Positions 61,547-64,000 of a DNA stretch of 64,000 nucleotides are shown here, piece by piece. The notes below the pieces were generated by a model that was not told where the DNA came from, did not search any database, and worked only from the letters and a program-made list of their open reading frames with translations. This DNA is from Burkholderiales bacterium 8X (GTDB taxonomy: Bacteria; Pseudomonadota; Gammaproteobacteria; Burkholderiales; Burkholderiaceae_C). Position numbers and translations under genes: made by a program. The stretch is taken from NCBI GenBank assembly GCA_902506565.1, contig LR732703.1:4616863-4680862 (forward strand), in the 5' to 3' direction. Position 1 is the stretch's first letter. Each line of letters opens with the position of its first letter.

Positions 61547-63646
61547 TTGAAATTCGTATATGAAAGCGCGTTGCTGGCTGCGGTTGCGGCAGCAACGCTG
61601 ACCGCCTGCGGCGGCGGCGGCGGTGGTAGCGGCGGCGGCGGTGGCGGCTTCGGTGGCTTCGGTGCCACCGACCTGAGCGCAGTGACCACGACTGCGGCCG
61701 TTGCACCCTCGACGACCGGCTCTGCCGGCTCGGCCGGTACGACTTCGACCGGCGTCGTCGCGCCGGCGGGCAGCCCGGCTGTCGTCAACAGCGTCGTCGA
61801 TGGCGCCGGCACCGTGTCCGCCGCGGCCTACAAGGCGACTGCGAGCCAGATGAGCAAGGACGGCGGCCTCAACTACCGCTACGGCCCCAGCGCGGCCACC
61901 TACAACGCCTCGACCGCAGGCGTTCCCACTCTCTTCAAGCGCACGGACAACGTTTCGCGCTGCAACGGCAGCGGCCAGAACTGCCTGACCACCTGGCAGG
62001 TCGGGGGTCCGCGTGTTCCGGGCGACGGCGTCAACAACCCCGGCTCCTCCGGCCTCTACTCGACCAACCAGGCCAACGTCACCTTCGTGGCGGACAACCC
62101 GGCGGTGCGGGTCGGCGTCGGCGACCTGCAGGTGAGCGCCTTCGAACTGAACACTTTCTCGCAGAGCCCGCAGCTGCCCTGGCAGAACCAGGCTGCAGCG
62201 AACTCCAACGGTGGCCTCGACAGCTTCACGATCGCGCAATACAAGGTCGACGGCCAGCTGTCGACCGATGGCGAGTCCCGGCCGGTGGCTGCGGCACGCT
62301 GCGGCGGCCGGGTCGGCTTCTGTTCGTCGTCGGTGGTGGCATTCCAGAACGGCCTGCTCGGAACCGCCGGCAGCAACACCGCGCACAACCGGGCGACCGT
62401 GAAGCTGGCGGCGAACAAGGTTCCCACCAGCATCGCGATGACCAACAACAGCGAATTCGCGCTGGTCACCGTCTGGGACACCGCTGCCGTCAAGGGCCAG
62501 CTGGCAGTGGTCGCGCTGGCCGGGCTTTGCGACGGCTGCACGCCGGGTGGCCCGACCTACGAGTGGTGGAACGAGTGGGAGCAAACCTACCCGGGCCTGC
62601 CCAACATGGGCAACATCGCCTTCATGAAGGTGCTGGGCTACGTCGACCTGCCGGACATGAAGGCGCCGACCGAAGTCGCCGTCACGACCGGGCTCGACCA
62701 GTTCGCGACCGTCGCGGGCGGCGGCGCGTTCATCGGTCGGCAGATGACGCCGCTCACCGACGGCAACAAGCGCGGAACCTTCGCGGCCGGCGGCGCCAAC
62801 AACGGCCGCTATGCCAAGGCCGGCGTCGCCGTGGTGGTGTCCAAGGAAGAGCAGAAGGTCACCTTCGTCGACCTGAAGCCGCTTTTCAACTACGTCAACA
62901 ACGTCTACTTCGGCAGCGGCTCGACCAGCACCTTCACCAACCTGGGTCAGGCCGACAACCAGTGGCCGCACACCTTCGCCAACGCGCCCCAGCAGATGCC
63001 GACGGTGATCAAGACCGTGACGCTCGACCAGCGCCCGACGGCGGTTCGCACCACGGTGTACGGCAGCCCGGCACGCGCCTGGGTCGCCACCCAGGAAAGC
63101 GGCGCCGCGCAGGCATCGGTCCGCATCTTCGACCTGGGCGGCTACGCGAGCGGCAGCAGCGGCGCCACCGGCAGCGCAGCGCAGATCGCCGAGAAGGGCC
63201 GCGTCGCGGTGGGTCGCAACCCGACCTCGCTCGCCATCTCGAAGGGCGAGCCGAACGACTCGAACATCGAGTCGATCAACCGTCAGGTGATCGTCACCTC
63301 GCGCGGCGACCGCAAGGTGCAGTGGGTTCGCTTCGCGGCCGACGGCAACAGCGGCAGCGTGGTGCGCGAACTCCGGGACTCCCGCCTGGTCGACCCGATC
63401 GCAGCCGAGGACATCGACAACTTTGCGAACGTGGGCAACACCATGAGCGTGGCCGACTACGACGGCAAGAAGCTGGCGAACTACCGCTACGGCCCGGTGA
63501 TCTTTGCCGATCGCGGCAGCCAGTGGGCCTGCCAGCCGCCCGGCGGCTGCCCGGTGCAGGGCACCGGCGGCGTCGATCTGGAGTTCGGCGGCAGCTTCGC
63601 CTTCCAGGGCAAGCCGTTCCACATCAACGCCTCGAACGTGCCCTGA
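61547..63646 (+). CDS. Large secreted lipoprotein of unknown function
   Basis: 699 aa. I choose the second of two adjacent TTG codons (61547), 9 bases after GGAGG. That gives MKFVYESALLAAVAAATLTAC, a lipoprotein signal with the LTAC lipobox, and the Cys is followed by a poly-Gly stretch with a few Ser and Phe. The mature chain has no recognised domain. It is rich in Gly, Ala, Asn, Thr and Val with repeated short strand-like segments (VAVGRNPTSLAI, PTSIAMTNNSEFALVTVWD, PTAVRTTVYGSPARAWVATQES) typical of beta-propeller or surface proteins. Paired cysteines occur (RCNGSGQNC, ARCGGRVGFC, GLCDGC, ACQPPGGC). Ends at a strong terminator. Confidence 0.75.
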   Translation: MKFVYESALLAAVAAATLTACGGGGGGSGGGGGGFGGFGATDLSAVTTTAAVAPSTTGSAGSAGTTSTGVVAPAGSPAVVNSVVDGAGTVSAAAYKATASQMSKDGGLNYRYGPSAATYNASTAGVPTLFKRTDNVSRCNGSGQNCLTTWQVGGPRVPGDGVNNPGSSGLYSTNQANVTFVADNPAVRVGVGDLQVSAFELNTFSQSPQLPWQNQAAANSNGGLDSFTIAQYKVDGQLSTDGESRPVAAARCGGRVGFCSSSVVAFQNGLLGTAGSNTAHNRATVKLAANKVPTSIAMTNNSEFALVTVWDTAAVKGQLAVVALAGLCDGCTPGGPTYEWWNEWEQTYPGLPNMGNIAFMKVLGYVDLPDMKAPTEVAVTTGLDQFATVAGGGAFIGRQMTPLTDGNKRGTFAAGGANNGRYAKAGVAVVVSKEEQKVTFVDLKPLFNYVNNVYFGSGSTSTFTNLGQADNQWPHTFANAPQQMPTVIKTVTLDQRPTAVRTTVYGSPARAWVATQESGAAQASVRIFDLGGYASGSSGATGSAAQIAEKGRVAVGRNPTSLAISKGEPNDSNIESINRQVIVTSRGDRKVQWVRFAADGNSGSVVRELRDSRLVDPIAAEDIDNFANVGNTMSVADYDGKKLANYRYGPVIFADRGSQWACQPPGGCPVQGTGGVDLEFGGSFAFQGKPFHINASNVP

Positions 63647-63676
63647 ACGGCCGTCGGTTTCAGCTCTCCAAGTTCC

Positions 63677-63702
63677 GGCCCGCCTTGCGCGGGCCTTTTT
63701 TT
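63677..63702 (+). terminator. Intrinsic terminator
   Basis: GGCCCGC (63677-63683) and GCGGGCC (63689-63695) with a 5-base loop, followed by seven T. A textbook rho-independent terminator for the lipoprotein gene. Confidence 0.9.
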
Positions 63703-63744
63703 GAGCTCGCGGGGCAGGCCAAACGGCACCCGGCGCGGGCCTGG

Positions 63745-64000
63745 TCAGCGATCCGCAACCGAGCGGTTCAGCGCTTCGAGGCGCTCGGGCGTGCCGACGT
63801 CGGTCCAGGCGCCGGTGTAGCGCTCGGCGCCGATCTGCCTTCGATCGATCGCTGCACGCAGCAAGGGCGCGAGCGGTGCCCGGACGCCTTGCGGATTACC
63901 GGGCGGAATGTCGCAGAAGGGCGCCTCGAACAACTCGCGCCGGTAGAGGCCGACGGTCGAGAAGGTAAGGCGATCGGCCGTGCCCACGCCATCGCCTTGG
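63745..64000 (-). CDS. murU: N-acetylmuramate-1-phosphate uridylyltransferase MurU, C-terminal part
   Basis: The C-terminal 84 residues of a leftward gene whose start lies beyond the window; the frame is open to base 64000. LTFSTVGLYRRELFEAPFCD, RAPLAPLLRAAIDRRQ and TGAWTDVGTPERLEALN match the end of MurU-type nucleotidyltransferases, which make UDP-MurNAc from the product of AmgK. A related mannose-1-phosphate guanylyltransferase-like protein cannot be fully excluded from this fragment. The amgK gene lies 19 kb upstream. Confidence 0.75.
   Translation of the reverse strand, partial: QGDGVGTADRLTFSTVGLYRRELFEAPFCDIPPGNPQGVRAPLAPLLRAAIDRRQIGAERYTGAWTDVGTPERLEALNRSVADR

Overview
This is a GC-rich chromosomal window that contains the replication-origin neighbourhood of a betaproteobacterium, most likely of the order Burkholderiales. 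The evidence is gene content and order: gyrB, dnaN and dnaA run leftward, and rpmH, rnpA, yidD, yidC and mnmE run rightward from a shared gap with DnaA boxes. The metX-metW pair, a phasin, the amgK/murU recycling genes, lptD-surA-rsmA and a GTG/TTG-rich start repertoire fit the same placement. I do not assign a genus.

Layout. 0-2.4 kb: the end of an exosortase, an EpsI-like partner and a stand-alone GT51 glycosyltransferase. 2.4-3.1 kb: a gene-free stretch with two inverted copies of a folded repeat and a heptamer tandem array. 3.1-8.7 kb: a flavodoxin-fold reductase, a Spy/CpxP-like periplasmic protein, a small secreted protein and a ybhP-clsB-ybhN lipid operon. 8.8-11.7 kb: a radical-SAM protein and a UdgX-type uracil-DNA glycosylase fusion behind a perfect LexA-type box. 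11.8-14.5 kb: phasin, metallophosphoesterase and a secreted protein. 14.8-17.4 kb: a small accessory patch, visibly less GC-rich, with a frameshifted membrane protein, a PIN-domain protein and a translationally coupled HTH/ImmA-IrrE metallopeptidase. 17.8-27.7 kb: the origin block.

27.8-35.5 kb: a cyclic-nucleotide-binding protein, a zinc-ribbon membrane protein, a Kef-type antiporter, kdsD-kdsC-lptC, an SDR oxidoreductase and a glycine-rich RRM protein whose Shine-Dalgarno lies in a hairpin. 35.8-37.6 kb: metX-metW behind an apparent SAM-II riboswitch with an intrinsic terminator. 37.6-43.1 kb: a potassium-channel-like protein, bactofilin, DUF72, an M20 peptidase and an MFS transporter. 43.1-49.7 kb: rsmE-amgK divergent from lptD-surA-rsmA. 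49.8-53.5 kb: a secreted barnase with barstar, and the NADP-malic enzyme. 53.6-59.8 kb: a compact five-gene operon (SPFH/SHOCT, DUF4178, DUF350, membrane aminopropyltransferase, Tat-type flavoprotein) that looks like one membrane-associated polyamine-linked system. 60-64 kb: pepP, a large lipoprotein and the end of murU.

Envelope assembly dominates the window: LPS Kdo synthesis and transport, outer-membrane chaperoning, peptidoglycan recycling and cardiolipin. DNA replication and repair and methionine biosynthesis are also present. The most interesting candidates are the five-gene polyamine/SPFH operon, the SOS-box rSAM/UdgX pair, the covarying inverted repeats at 2.5-3.0 kb, the SAM-II riboswitch and the RRM 5'-UTR hairpin. 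No tRNA, rRNA, CRISPR array or intact insertion sequence was seen.
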